A stretch of DNA of 39,188 nucleotides from Gryganskiella cystojenkinii. Its lineage: Eukaryota > Mortierellomycota > Mortierellomycetes > Mortierellales > Mortierellaceae. Every line of letters starts with the position of its first letter. The first letter of the stretch is position 1. Below are positions 10,341-21,136 of this stretch, one piece after another. The translations under genes and the position numbers were made by a program. The DNA is taken from assembly GCA_015852425.1 (NCBI GenBank), contig JAAAIG010000302.1, positions 1-39,188 on the forward strand. The letters are read 5' to 3'. The notes below the pieces were generated by a model. It was not told the DNA's origin. It saw only the letters and a list, made by a program, of their open reading frames with translations, and did no database searches.

Positions 10341-11408
10341 ATGCTGCCCATCAAGATCTTTACTCTGGGAGCCACTGGCTACGTAGGCTCAACCACATTC
10401 GATCTTCTCCTCAAGAAAGTAACCAACGCTACCAGTCGATTTTCTGTTCGTGCCCTTGTTCGTTCCCAGGCAAAGGCCGATATGGTTCGCCCCTTAGGGA
10501 TCGAGCCCGTTTTCGGAACTCTAGAAGACGCTGCCCTTATAGAGACCGAAGCCTCCAAGGCCGACGTGGTTCTCTCCTTTGCGGACTCCGGTCATCTCTC
10601 CTCTATCCAGGCTATTATCCGTGGTCTCACTCATCGATCGCGGTCTACAGACCACGGACGACAACGACCCATCCTGATTCATACAAATGGTACGGGAGTC
10701 ATCATGGATGATGCATACGGCACGATAGCAGGCCAAGATATTTTCTCGGATGATGACTCTGAGACAATGTCAAAGTTGTCCCTGGATCAGTTTGGCCGCA
10801 AATTGGATCTGGAGATCATGTCCCCAAAACTTGTAGGTGTCGTGGACACGTATGTGGTTCTACCGCCAACAATTTGGGGCACTGGTACAGGAGCCGGTAA
10901 TCACAATTCAATCCAGATCCCGTTAATGGTCAAGAGGTCTCTAAAGTCCAAGCAAGCCCTCCAAATCGGCGAGGGCAAAAATATCTGGTCTAGAGTCCAC
11001 GTTGTGGACCTAGCTCAGTTTTACATCTTGTTACTGGAGCGAGCACTAGAGGAACCTCAAGGGGATGCTGTCGATATCGACAGAATCTCGCTGCCAAAGA
11101 ACAAAGAAGGGTACTACTTTGTGCAATCGGGCGACGATTTCAGTTTCGGGTCTGTCGCTCAAGAGATCGCCAAGGAGTTTCTTGACATGGGGATCAATGC
11201 CTCGGGCACGGTCAGGTCAACGAAGAAAGAGGAAGAGGATTTGTTTTGGCCTCAAGGCTGGGCCACTTGGCTCGGAACCAACTCAAGATCGAGAGCGGTC
11301 AAAGCCCGAAAGATCCTTGGTTGGGAAGCCAAATACGACGACTTTTATGGCCATGTCAGGGCAGAGGTTCAACGGCAACTCAAGGACGATCGCGAGAAAG
11401 AGCGTTAG
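10341..11408 (+). CDS. NAD(P)-binding Rossmann-fold protein (NmrA/atypical SDR), tandem copy 3
   Basis: Intronless, 355 residues from the ATG at 10341, which aligns with the starts of copies 1 and 2. The frame is open back to 10299, but the extra 14 residues have no counterpart in the paralogues. It carries GATGYVGST, ALVRSQAK, HTNGTGVIMD (Asn replacing the Ser of HTSGTG), PPTIWGTGTGAGNHNS and KNIWSRVHV. This is the most divergent copy: the serine change in the HTSGTG block, a different FGTGPG loop and a Trp-rich segment near residue 305. It may have a different ligand preference. The C-terminus is highly charged. Confidence 0.84.
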   Translation: MLPIKIFTLGATGYVGSTTFDLLLKKVTNATSRFSVRALVRSQAKADMVRPLGIEPVFGTLEDAALIETEASKADVVLSFADSGHLSSIQAIIRGLTHRSRSTDHGRQRPILIHTNGTGVIMDDAYGTIAGQDIFSDDDSETMSKLSLDQFGRKLDLEIMSPKLVGVVDTYVVLPPTIWGTGTGAGNHNSIQIPLMVKRSLKSKQALQIGEGKNIWSRVHVVDLAQFYILLLERALEEPQGDAVDIDRISLPKNKEGYYFVQSGDDFSFGSVAQEIAKEFLDMGINASGTVRSTKKEEEDLFWPQGWATWLGTNSRSRAVKARKILGWEAKYDDFYGHVRAEVQRQLKDDREKER

Positions 11409-11911
11409 TGTTGGTGTTGGTGGTGTGTGGCACCGCTGTTTTATTTTGTTGCTGAAGCATTTTCACATAAAATAGCCATTCCATCAATTCAATTTCGCTA
11501 TGATATGCTGGAACAACTTGATATTGGTTTGGTCATAGCCCATAGAGTGATCGTGCAATATCAAAAAAGTCCTTCGCTGTGGAGCAAATCCCTCACAAAC
11601 AGTGAACTCTATCTATGGTGAATAAAAAAAAACGAAAAAAAAACGTTCCTAATCTCAACGGTTACATTTGTTCTTTTCTTGGGCCAAGAAAGCGGTTTTG
11701 CCCCAAACAACTCAAACTGGATTAGGAAACAGGTCTCGTTGCCACCAAAAGCAAACGCTCCCCGGAGGTTCATTGGTCATCAGCTCCCATTCTTGACCTC
11801 TTGAAAACGATCAACCCTCGTTCATTCTACTTCATTCCCATCCTCATCCTTCATCAACATTCACTCTTCATTTCGCCGTTAGATAATATATAAAAAAATC
11901 CATATTCTCAC
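11409..11911. other. Intergenic region between paralogue 3 and the hemerythrin-like gene
   Basis: This 503-nt spacer contains an AATAAA followed by an A-run at 11621-11640, which could end the paralogue-3 transcript. A CT-rich 5' leader (11790-11880) and an AT-rich TATATAAA at 11887 precede the hemerythrin-like gene. No coding feature is recognised. Confidence 0.4.
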
Positions 11912-12484
11912 ATGTCTTCTATCCACCAACGTTACTATCAACTCCTTCTCCATGTCCACAATGGTTTGCGGAAACAGCTCAAGCAGTGTCTCCGGGTATG
12001 TTCCGTTTTCCTTGGTGTGCTGCCAGTGTTTCTTCGCCTACTATGGGGGCAATTTATTCGCTGACTATTTTTTTTTTCTTTCATTATTTTCATGCAGACC
12101 CTGCCTGACGCAACCCAACCTTCAGCAGTAAAGTCTGTCTGCAGAAGTACCCTCCAGTTCTGTGAGCACCTTCTGATGCACCACGATATCGAAGAAGAGT
12201 CTGTATTCCCAGCTTTTGCAGCCGTGACCAATATCTCTCATTGGAGTAATTCACATGATTCCTTGCACAAGACCTTGGACAAGGTCCGTCAATTGGCTCA
12301 GGAAGGACTAAATCAAGACGGGCGCGACTTTCTTCAGAAACAAGCTTTGATCAATGAGTTGGAAACCCTCTCAGATATTGTCCTACCACATCTCTCGGAT
12401 GAGGAGTTTCTCTCTCACCCGGACGAGTCGATCAAGTTGTGGCCGACTGAACGGGATATGCGACGCGCGTTTCCCTGGTTCTAG
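11912..12484 (+). CDS. Hemerythrin-like HHE-domain protein
   Basis: Two exons, 11912-11995 and 12098-12484, encode 156 residues. The intron 11996-12097 (GTATGT donor, pyrimidine tract, CATGCAG acceptor) joins KQCLR to TLPDATQ in phase 0. Metal-ligand-type positions of the hemerythrin fold are visible: H16 in HVHNGLR, H56/H57 with E60-E62 in HHDIEEES, H81 and H85 in HDSLH, and H126 with E130/E131 in LPHLSDEE. These form the HHE cation-binding pattern of a four-helix bundle binding a di-iron or similar centre. No signal peptide is present, so it is probably cytosolic. Fungal homologues are mostly uncharacterised; oxygen, iron or nitrosative-stress sensing is possible but not shown. The ATG in the first exon is the only one giving the first ligand helix. 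Confidence 0.83.
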
Positions 12485-12803
12485 ACGAGGACTTTTGTCA
12501 AAGTGACCCTTTACAAAAGGATAATACATTTACGTTGTTTCGAAACCGCCGCAGTTAAAGATTAGTAATGTATGAACCCTGAACCCCCCGTAAATGAAAC
12601 AAAATGAAAAATCAGATCAGAAGGTTGTTGTGTGAAGTTCTTTTTATTCGAAATTCGTTTTTTTTGCGCATTCGTTTCAATTCCTTGCCCTCTCTCCATT
12701 CAATTCACCCACATCCGCATCGACTTTCCACCGCACCAGGACGACGATCGCACGCACCAATAACGAACAAGGTCGCAATCAGATACTGTCAGACAGCAGC
12801 ACG
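12485..12803. other. Intergenic region upstream of the duplicated F-box gene
   Basis: This 319-nt spacer between two same-strand genes has a short CT-rich leader near 12680-12740. No gene, tRNA or repeat is seen. Confidence 0.4.
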
Positions 12804-14779
12804 ATGGCCCAAGATACAGCTATGGAAGCAGTCGCTGACGAACTTTCGCAACAACAGATCAAATCGACTCTCATCCCATCCTGGGCGATCCCCAACCCGC
12901 CAGTTATCCAACAGAGCTCAATCTTCTCAATACTACCCTCGGAACTAATACTTCATATCTTTAGTTACCTCGATGTGCTCACCATCTTTGAGTTTTTGGA
13001 TACCTGTCGTTACCACCGATACCTTCTCTTGAACATGCCCGAGGTCTGGCGAAGAATCCGGCTCATTCCTCTCTCTGAGTACACCTTACTCCGGCAAAAC
13101 AATGCGGCAGCCTCTCCCACCACTCTCAGCAGTGCTGCCGCTGCCGCTGCCGCAACTATCAGTAACAACGACAGTGCAGAGACTACGGCGGCGGCTGCAG
13201 TAATAAAACCGTCGCTTCTTCTCGAACACGTCGAGAATGAGCGGGATCGGGAGAGAGGCGGGAGCAGAAATCTGATCTCGGAGATCTCTGCTGTCCTGAG
13301 ACGTTTCTGGAAAGAGAATGGTTTGATCGACTATGTCCGCGAGGTATGAAACCAAAAAAACTCATCTCTTACAGAGAGAACACAAAATAGAGTGAATCCT
13401 GTATGCTGTATGATGTATCGTTGATCCTAACCAAGCCTCCTTCGCACTCATAGATCTTCGTGGACTCTACATACTCGCCTCACTTTCCTTCACTATTGGT
13501 GAGGCTGATCAAGTTTCTAAGCAGTGTCACCACTGCCGCAAATATCAGTAATGCCAACAGTGCAGAGACAACGGCGGCAGCAGAAGTAATAAAACCGTCG
13601 CATCGTCTCAAGCACGCCGAGAATGAGCGGGATCGGGAACGAGGCGGGAGCAGAAGTCTGATGTCGGAGATCTATGCTGTCCTGAGACGTTTCCGGAAAG
13701 AGAATGGCTTGATCGACCATGTTCGCGAGGTATGGAACCAAAAGGCTCACCTCTTGCAGAGAGAACACAAATAGAGCGAACTTTGTATGCTGTATGATTT
13801 GTCGTTGATCCTAACCAAACATCAATCACATTCATAGATCTTCATGGACTCAACAGACTCGCGTCACTTTCCTTCACCATTGGTGATGCTGATCAAGTTT
13901 CCTCACTTACAGGTCTTATCGTCTCGATACAGGAGAGCACAGACCAGTCTCAACACCGACACTCATACACTCAAGGATATGCTCAGAAATGGCGAAGTCC
14001 GTCCTCACAGTCTAGAATTGCGTCGCTGGGACATTTTCCATCCTTACATGACCGTCGAGGACGTCGTCGGGTTCAAAACGATCCTCGATGCAATCTCTAA
14101 AGTCGGTCAAGAACCTGATAGTCCCGGTGTTGTGTTGGATATCAAGACTTGTCCCGGTCCCATCGAAGGCTCGGCTGAGGCTGCAGCGGCGGTCGTGGCG
14201 GCAGGATCACAAGGAAACACAAACCATCATACGGCGGCGATGCACTGGGCAACGCCTACCCAACAAACACCGATCTCAGTTACCCCTCCAGCCATACAGG
14301 CTACAGGATCAACGTCTGATTCAACTTTACCTCAATCACCTACCTCGCCAAAGATCCCAAAATGCGAGAACGTTGTCTGGAACCTTGAAAGGTGCCGGAT
14401 CTGCCTTTCACCCCAGGACCGGTGCTACAAGTGTGTCAAGATCTGTTATGCATGCAAGGCTGTCCGGGCACCACCCTATATAAACCATCAAACACAGCTG
14501 GAGCGGGAACGTACTGGACGCATGGGTCCGACCACTGCCTCAACCGCAGCTGGACCAGCCACGGCAGGTGCGTTTGGGAGACCTTTGACACCTCCGGGAT
14601 CCATCTCCTTATCTCAGCTGTCGAACCCCGGCTCGGCTATGCCATCGGCTTACCTGTCCTTGAGAGAAGCGAGTCTGGCTAATTTGACAACCACGGTAGC
14701 AACAAGTTCTTCTGTACCACCTGTAGCTCCTTTGCCAGTGGCCCTGCCTGTTCCACCAGAGTTTAGCTTTTTTGATTAG
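12804..14779 (+). CDS. F-box protein with duplicated internal exon and Cys-rich motif
   Basis: Proposed exons are 12804-13343, 13454-13729 and 13838-14779, giving 585 residues. Both introns (13344-13453 and 13730-13837) have GTATG donors and CATAG acceptors at phase 0. An F-box lies at residues 38-90 (SILPSELILHIFSYLD...VWRRIRLI), so the protein probably recruits substrates to an SCF ubiquitin ligase. An Ala-rich linker follows, then a charged segment (ENERDRERGGSR...LRRFWKENGLIDYVRE) that recurs almost unchanged in exon 2. The exon 2 and exon 3 starts (IFVDSTYSPHFPS / IFMDSTDSRHFPS) are also duplicated. Near the C-terminus is a C-x2-C-x6-C-x2-C-x3-C-x2-C cluster (C458-C478), which may bind zinc. 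The rest is Ser/Thr/Pro-rich. The duplication keeps the frame, so the gene looks intact. Confidence 0.75.
13129..13901 (+). repeat. Two-copy tandem duplication spanning exon, intron and exon
   Basis: Two direct copies, about 13129-13517 and 13521-13901, with a period of about 385-390 nt. Each contains the coding segment for NSAETTAA...REV, a whole intron of about 110 nt and the first part of the next exon (IF.DST...LIKF). Similarity extends through the intron, so the copies arose by DNA-level tandem duplication rather than retroposition. Small indels (for example a shortened Ala-codon run in copy 2) show that they have diverged. Confidence 0.85.
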
Positions 14780-14978
14780 AAGAATACCTCTTCCGTAGAC
14801 AGTACAATGCTATGTCCGTGGGTTTGGGCTAGTTTTACCTGCTATTTCAATGGAATTGGCTTTTTTTTTTTTTTTTTTTCTCAAACTTTTGGTCAAAGAG
14901 GTGCCATTTCTGATCAATTTGGTCACGTGATGTTGCTGGATCAGCAACCACTTAAAAATTCGGATGTCATCGAGTTCT

Positions 14979-15050
14979 TCTTTGTTAGTATAGTGGTGAG
15001 TATCTCCGCCTGTCACGCGGAAGACCCGGGTTCAATTCCCGGACAAAGAG
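14979..15050 (+). tRNA. tRNA-Asp (anticodon GUC)
   Basis: A 72-nt intronless tRNA. The acceptor stem TCTTTGT / ACAAAGA pairs perfectly with discriminator G. The A box reads TTAGTATAGTGG and the B box GGTTCAATTCC. The anticodon stem CCGCC/GCGG encloses TGTCACG, anticodon GTC, which reads Asp codons. The T stem CCGGG/CCCGG is perfect. A T5 run a few bases downstream (about 15055) is a plausible RNA polymerase III terminator. CCA is not encoded, as expected for a eukaryotic nuclear tRNA. Confidence 0.96.
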
Positions 15051-15235
15051 CTTCTTTTTGCCTCCTTTTGACGTGTCAGGTCTCCTTTTTTATGATGCTG
15101 TCTTTTTGCTATGAGTAAGCTCAGCGGAACACACCTCATTCTTCTCAAAGAATAAGAAAAAAACATGATGGCGATACTGCATGGATTTTACTGTGTTTTT
15201 TGCCACATTATATATCTACTTTTGAAGGTGGTAAA

Positions 15236-18200
15236 TTACATCCTGGCAGCCTTCTCCTCTCCCACTCCCTCGTTCAAGATCAAGGGTTCGCTGCGGCACA
15301 GAATCAATTCTGTGTTATCAGCAGTGACCATACGGATCGTTCGTCCCAAAACTCGGATCCCGGTTCCTGGAATCGTTGACGTGCAGGCGGAAGTGATGGG
15401 ACTCGTAAAAAACGCGTTAGTCGGGGGCGTGTAAACATGGGAAAGATTGTAGGCCGCATCTGACAGTCCATTGGTGCTGATAGGCATGGTATAGGCTGTT
15501 ACACCACTCTCGACAATGTCGGCCACAGCCAAGGTCTCGATCCTCGCTTGTGTGATCAATTGGACGGGACTGGCTGTCTGGAGAGTATAACTAGGTCCCA
15601 AATCTGTACCGATGGAAGAAATTCCCGCCGAGATCGCGACCGACGGGGAAACCGACTCCTGTGAGGTGATAGATGTCGATGGTAAGGCTGCATCATCTAG
15701 AGGCCGTTCAGCTGTGAGGCAAGCATGATGTTGTCGGTGTGTCGAATCCGCAATATCACTGGAGCTACTGCTGCTTCCCCTGCAGTAACTTGTTGATTCT
15801 GCGGACACCAATAAGCGAACACAAGAATCGACAACCTGTGGACTCTGGGGTCTTTGATATCCTGAAGTCTTATTCCGAGGTGCCTCATCAAGGGACGAGT
15901 GCGAGCGGATAGATGCAGATCGTCCAAGAGGCACTGATGATACAGACCGTACCCCTGAGTTGAAAATACCTTGTCCTTGCACTGTCCTTTGCGCGGTTGG
16001 CTTCGATGTTGAAGATTCTTGAGTCATTGAGGTTGTCATGTGATGAAGTTGCTTCGAGGATGAGGAGACAAGAGGCGACGACGACGAGCTCGAACCGAAC
16101 GACGTGTCGTCCAGACTTGGGAAGGCTGGCAAAGGCAAAAGGAATGGCGGCAACTCGGCCGAGCCAAAATGAGAGAGGACTTCCTTCCCTCGTGTGTCCA
16201 CAGTCGCAGTCGAAGCTAAAGGTGCTTGTTCCGAGGACAGTGGTATTGTCCAAGCGCTGATGGTGTGTGATGGCACGGTCGATTTCCCTTTGTCGAGGCG
16301 ACGGGCAGATGTAGCTCCATGGTTTGATTTGTCATCAAGCGTCAGGGTTAGGGCGGCGTACTGATCCAGAGCCTGCTTCGAGTCCGTGCCGCTACTGTGA
16401 TGGTGCTCTTTTCTTCTCTTCTTTTGACTATCTCTCAAGACCAGTCCAGATTCCAATGTACTAGATTGCTCGGACATTATTAATTTTTGGTTGGATTCAT
16501 GCCCCAGGCCCTTGGCTTGAAGGCACTCTTCGTATAAAGAGCATAACGAGGAGTTTGACGAGGATGACGTCAGGGACATTGATGAACAAGACGAGCGGCG
16601 CAAGGGCATGGTGCTCGGTCTAGAAGATCCTATGGCGAAGGACATTCCTTGTTTTCGGGAACCTCGTCCCCTTACGCGACTCGTATCTCTGTTTGATGAT
16701 TCAGCCTTCTTGGGGCTATCAGACTCGGGTCCAAAGCACACGGGACTTGGCGAGACGGCCTGCATAGAGGCTGGTGACACTTGAGAGGCATAAGAGGGTG
16801 ATCTGAATCCTGCCCTGTTCTCCGGAGTAGCCAAGCCAACGGGAACTCCAAACGGTATCCTTGATCTCGGTGGTGTCGATTGGAGCGGAGTCGTTGGGGG
16901 AACAGGAGACAACAATAGCCCTCCAGGGTTGAAGCCTTGACTCGACTGAGAACGAATCGGTCCGTACCGAGTCTCGATCTCAAACTCTTCTCCGTCTACT
17001 GTCGTTACTCTTGAAGTTGGTCTAGGGGCCGAACGAGTGACGACCTTGGCCACGCCTGGGAGTACATCGCTGTTCAATGCTGAACTTGAGCCATTGCGGT
17101 TCCAGTCCAGTTGTCCAGAGTATAGTGCTCGTTTTTCCGTCGACCGCAGACTTTGACCTAGAGTGCCGTTCTTGGACAGAGGTGTTCGTGGTCTGCATGT
17201 CGAACTGGCTTTCGAGGTCTCATTCGCATGCGAGTTCAGATAGCTGGATCCTGTCTGGATCGATAGAGGTTCATGCTTTCGACTAATATTTTTCGGTGAC
17301 CTCCTGTTGTACTGAATATCGGTTGTTACGGTATTCCCAGTACAAAACGATCCTGGCTGATTCTCCCTGTCGTTATCTGATGAATCCGACGTAGAATTAC
17401 CGCCAGTATGACGCCGCCCTTTCTGATCTGCCTCATCACTATCGTCACTCCCCTGGCGCTGGTCATGGTCTTCATCGTCCCCTTCTTCCTCTGTGTCCGT
17501 GTCCTGAATAGACGTATTGGAGATACCACCATGAGGACTCTTGGATTTCCAGTGACTCCCATTGGGGACGCCTTGCTCCAACCGTTCGGGTCGCGCATGT
17601 CCATCCTGGTCCAGCTCCGTGATTTCAAGGTTGACTTCTTTTCCATTCGAGCCCCCTTTTCGTCCTTGAAGGCCGGACCCCTTGGTGCTCTCGAATTTGG
17701 CTCGGACATAGACCTTCTTTTGTGGGTGCAGTCGCAGCATCATCAGCTCTACGACAATGTTTGCTACTTTGAACAGGGCCACAGCAGCGACCAAGTTCGT
17801 CAACAACGTCATGAACGAGAACTGCCCCAACTGCCCCGCTTGTGAGAACACTATACGAATCCTATATCCAAATAATAACCTTACAGTCAGCTATGCATAC
17901 GCAGCAAAAAAATTCCCAGAGTAAATTGTACTGCAGACCTACCCATGTCGATTAATCTCGACTCTGCTCCCCGATTTAAAATCGCGAATGGTCTCGATAA
18001 CCTTGTACTCTTGATCGGGGATCGCCTTTGGAAGGTATTCGTAACTGATTCGATTTGGGTTCCAGCCCTTGGCCGCGTACTGAATGACAACAATGACAAC
18101 AACCCCCGAGGACCGCACTGTCTCGTTCCCTGATGCTGTTGGTGATCCAGAGAGCTCATCCAAGTTTACGCCTGCGGCTTTCAAGAACTCGCCTACAGTC

Positions 18201-19392
18201 ATCACATCGCCTGCCAGATGAATCCCCTGCCCGTCGGTTTGAGTCGAGGACAACGTAGCATTGGATGAAACCGATTTGATCGCTGGAACATATCGACTCG
18301 CATCTGTAAAGGTTTTGAGTACTTCACCAGACACAGAATCCCTCAAGAGTCCAGACTCCATGCTTCCAGACCGGATTTGGACTCCTGTGGCTTGGCCTCT
18401 GATCGAGTGCTCCAGCATTAGCGTGAACCTTTCGATATCCGCTACTAAAGAGGTTGGGAGTAAAAGGGTCGAGGGTGCTTTGTAAGGGTCACATCCTGGT
18501 ATGGTGGCGATATTCACGTCGCATTGACTCGAGGGTGAAGGTTGATTCGAATCTGAGGAGGTCAGGGACTGGTTGACATAGGGACCATACTGCGTGATCT
18601 GAGTCCTCGTCGTGATCAAGGCGCCATCAACTCCAGGTTCGTATAGAATGTCGTTCTCGTTCCAATACAAACATGTCTGGTTTGTGATTTTGCAGTAGCT
18701 TGGAGTGGCGATCCCGTCTACAGGTGCCTTCAAGGTCACTCTTACGGCGCCTAAGATAAAACAAGTTGAAAATAGGTGTTAGTCGAAACTAAAGATTTTG
18801 AGTAAGAGGGGGTCGGCAGGTTGTGGTGAGCCTCCTCTTCCCCGGGTTTCAGGAGAACAGGGGCAAGCCCAAAATATGAAAAAGCGCGTTTTTGCAGTGG
18901 AGTCGTTCTCCTTCACACGCTTTTCTATACTGTATCTCTGACACATACCGTCAATCACATTCTCCGTCTTGAGGTACCGTTGTTGGATTATGATGGACGA
19001 GGCAATGTAGATGAGAATGGTCGTCTGGAAGAGCCTGTAGAGGCCACCTAACCGACGACTGTTGTTGTTTGGGAAGAGAAACAAGAGAGACAAGAGAAAA
19101 TGTTCGTTTAGTAGTCAAACAGGACAATGGCACGCAGGGTCCTGGCTCACCCTCGTTATAAAACTTACTCGCGGACACGAAGAACTTTGAATGTCTCGTA
19201 GCTAAAGTGGAGAAATGAGATCGAATGTGGAAAAACGGACAAGCCAGTGATGTGAATGGCATGGAAAAAGGTAATGCAATTTTTTTTTTTTGTAGGCGTG
19301 TATGCTTGTCTGGTCTGTGCGGTCGTGTATTTTGGTCACTACCTGAAAAAACGATCTGAAAAGGACATTGATCCTCCACCTGCGGGTGCCAT
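15236..19392 (-). CDS. P2X-type ATP-gated cation channel-like receptor with a very long C-terminal tail
   Basis: Five exons on the minus strand (19392-19343, 19201-19169, 19058-18949, 18750-17943, 17861-15236) join in frame to 1208 residues. The donors are GTAGTG, GTAAGT, GTATGT and GTAGGT, each with an AG acceptor. The N-terminus FFSYETFKVLRVR contains the P2X TxK motif. TM1 (about 31-52, LGGLYRLFQTTILIYIASS) is followed by a ~280-residue ectodomain with P2X-like ADIERFTLMLEHSI and GDVMTVGEFLKAAG blocks and N-glycosylation sequons. Then come GIR (334-336), TM2 (about 348-378, FSFMTLLTNLVAAVALFKVA...) and VYVRAK, matching the YxxxK motif after TM2. The remaining ~830 residues are Ser/Thr-rich and probably disordered and cytoplasmic. 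P2X receptors are trimeric channels on plasma or vacuolar membranes. The ligand residues are only partly conserved, so ATP gating is not assured. Confidence 0.85.
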
Positions 19393-21136
19393 TGTTACCG
19401 TTCCGTTAATATTGTCGTGGTTTGCAGTGCAGTGCAGTAGCGGGGTGTGAGTGTGGAGAAGAAGAACTCAGAGAGAGACAGAGAGGGAGTCAAAGAGCGC
19501 CGAGGCGATGTAGTTGACGACCAGATTGTCGTGGATAGAATGAGATTAGGTGCAACAATAAAAGGCAAAGTGAAAAAGTTACAGGAAAAAAAAGGACAGG
19601 ATGCAAAAACTTGTTGCTGGCGCCTGGAAAAAAGTTGAAAGGGTATGAGAGGAGATGGCAGGCGAAAAAAGGAAAGAGAGAGAGCGAGCAAAAGAGTAAG
19701 AGAGATAAGGAGAGGCTGAAATCCAAGAAAGAGAGAACGAGAACGACGACAAGTAAGAGAAAGAAAGAAAGATTGAAAAGAGCCATAGATGCGGGGCACG
19801 ATTATCGGCAGTGTGGAGGGGTCCCTTTGGGAGCCATAGGCACCCTTAGCCTCGTAGATATTGGAAGCAGACTCCAAAAAAATAAAAGCTCTTCACTGAC
19901 TGATTTCCTTCCTCCAGTCGGTTTCGTCAGAGAAGACCCTGCAAACACAACTGGCGGAACCATGACATTGTTGGTCTGTAGATAGCTTTCATTTATTAAC
20001 TCAAATTCGACAAGACTAATCAGTAATAACAAGAGCCACCATTGCTATTTTGCTATTTTGCTTGTAATTGACCGTTGCTTTGATTCTACCTGTCAATGGC
20101 GACTGCCGGGTCATGATAGGTAGCCCATACCCTGTGGTCAACAAACGCCCGCGCCTTTTCAGGATGAACCAAACTGTTGCGAAGTAAAAATAACGATTCC
20201 GATCCTCATTCCGACCTAGTCAAATAAAAACAAAACAAAGCAAACTCACCCTTTGCCCTGACCGGACCCCCTTTGGTGAGGACAAGGAGAGTTGAATGTC
20301 GAACAGGACAAAAAGAAAAAAAAAGTGAAAAGAGAGCATGGGCATCCAGGAGGTGCTGGAAAGAAGGGGAAAGCAGGAAAGAAAGGGTATATATTTTGTG
20401 AATGTTTTCTATGCTGTTTCTTACCGGATGTGGTTACTGGTTCCTTTTTGTCTAGAGTCCTGCCCTTGAGCCATCCCCCTTCTTGCTCTCGTCTGTTGCT
20501 TTAAGCCTTGAATACCCTTGTGCCGAGTATCTTTGACTGGAGGAACGATAGATAGAGAGAGAGAAGGACGCGCGTGCGCCACGTTCATGCGAAAGCCCTT
20601 TTTCGTTTCAAACCCTCGTTTTGTGCCTTTTGTTAGTCGATAGAGTAGAGATGATCCTGTGCAGCTTTTCTCAATTGGAAGTTTAAAAATGAAAGCGAGA
20701 GACGAAACAGCAACCTCAAGTTCGACAGAAGTGACTCGTCGTTTTAACCAGTCAAACCAGAGCGAGTTCGATTTGTTACTCTGGTGGTTTGTGTATACCA
20801 AGACAAGAGTAATCTCGGCAAGTGGTGGTTATGCCAGCAGCAGAAAAAACAGAAAGCCCTTTTTGAATACGAGCTAAAAGACCCTGTCGTGCCTGTTCCT
20901 ATTGGCTGACAGGTACAGCACTGCCGAGATCAAAAAAAAAAGTTGCCGAGGGCTCTATAAGTTATTGACAATCGAGTCGAACACTGTGTGGGACATGTTT
21001 GGTGCCACGTTGACACGAAAAGAGAGAACAGCAATCCTTCCTCTATTTGCATAAAAGACACTGTCCACCTAATTCCTTTCTCGTTTTCTTTCTCTCTTTT
21101 CATTTCATCCCTCCTCATCGCGCTCTCATTCTCACA
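19393..21136. promoter_or_regulatory. Divergent promoter region, P2X-like (-) and F-box (+)
   Basis: This is a 1744-nt divergent intergenic region. 19440-19790 is purine-rich on the + strand, so it is a CT-rich leader for the minus-strand receptor gene. 21060-21136 is CT-rich and leads into the F-box gene. Short open frames in between have no recognisable domain. I saw no further tRNA or clear operator. It is one of the two largest gene-free stretches in the window. Confidence 0.45.

Noticed and set aside
12804..14779. Reading the F-box locus as two or three separate small genes
   Set aside because: Both introns have matching GTATG/CATAG sites at phase 0 and the frames join cleanly, so one gene with an internal duplication is simpler.
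14807..15118. Open frame overlapping the tRNA-Asp
   Set aside because: It reads a T-run and the tRNA itself; the tRNA structure explains the conserved sequence.
20421..20801. 126-codon minus-strand frame between the P2X-like and F-box genes
   Set aside because: No domain, no CT-rich leader and mixed composition; it looks like chance.
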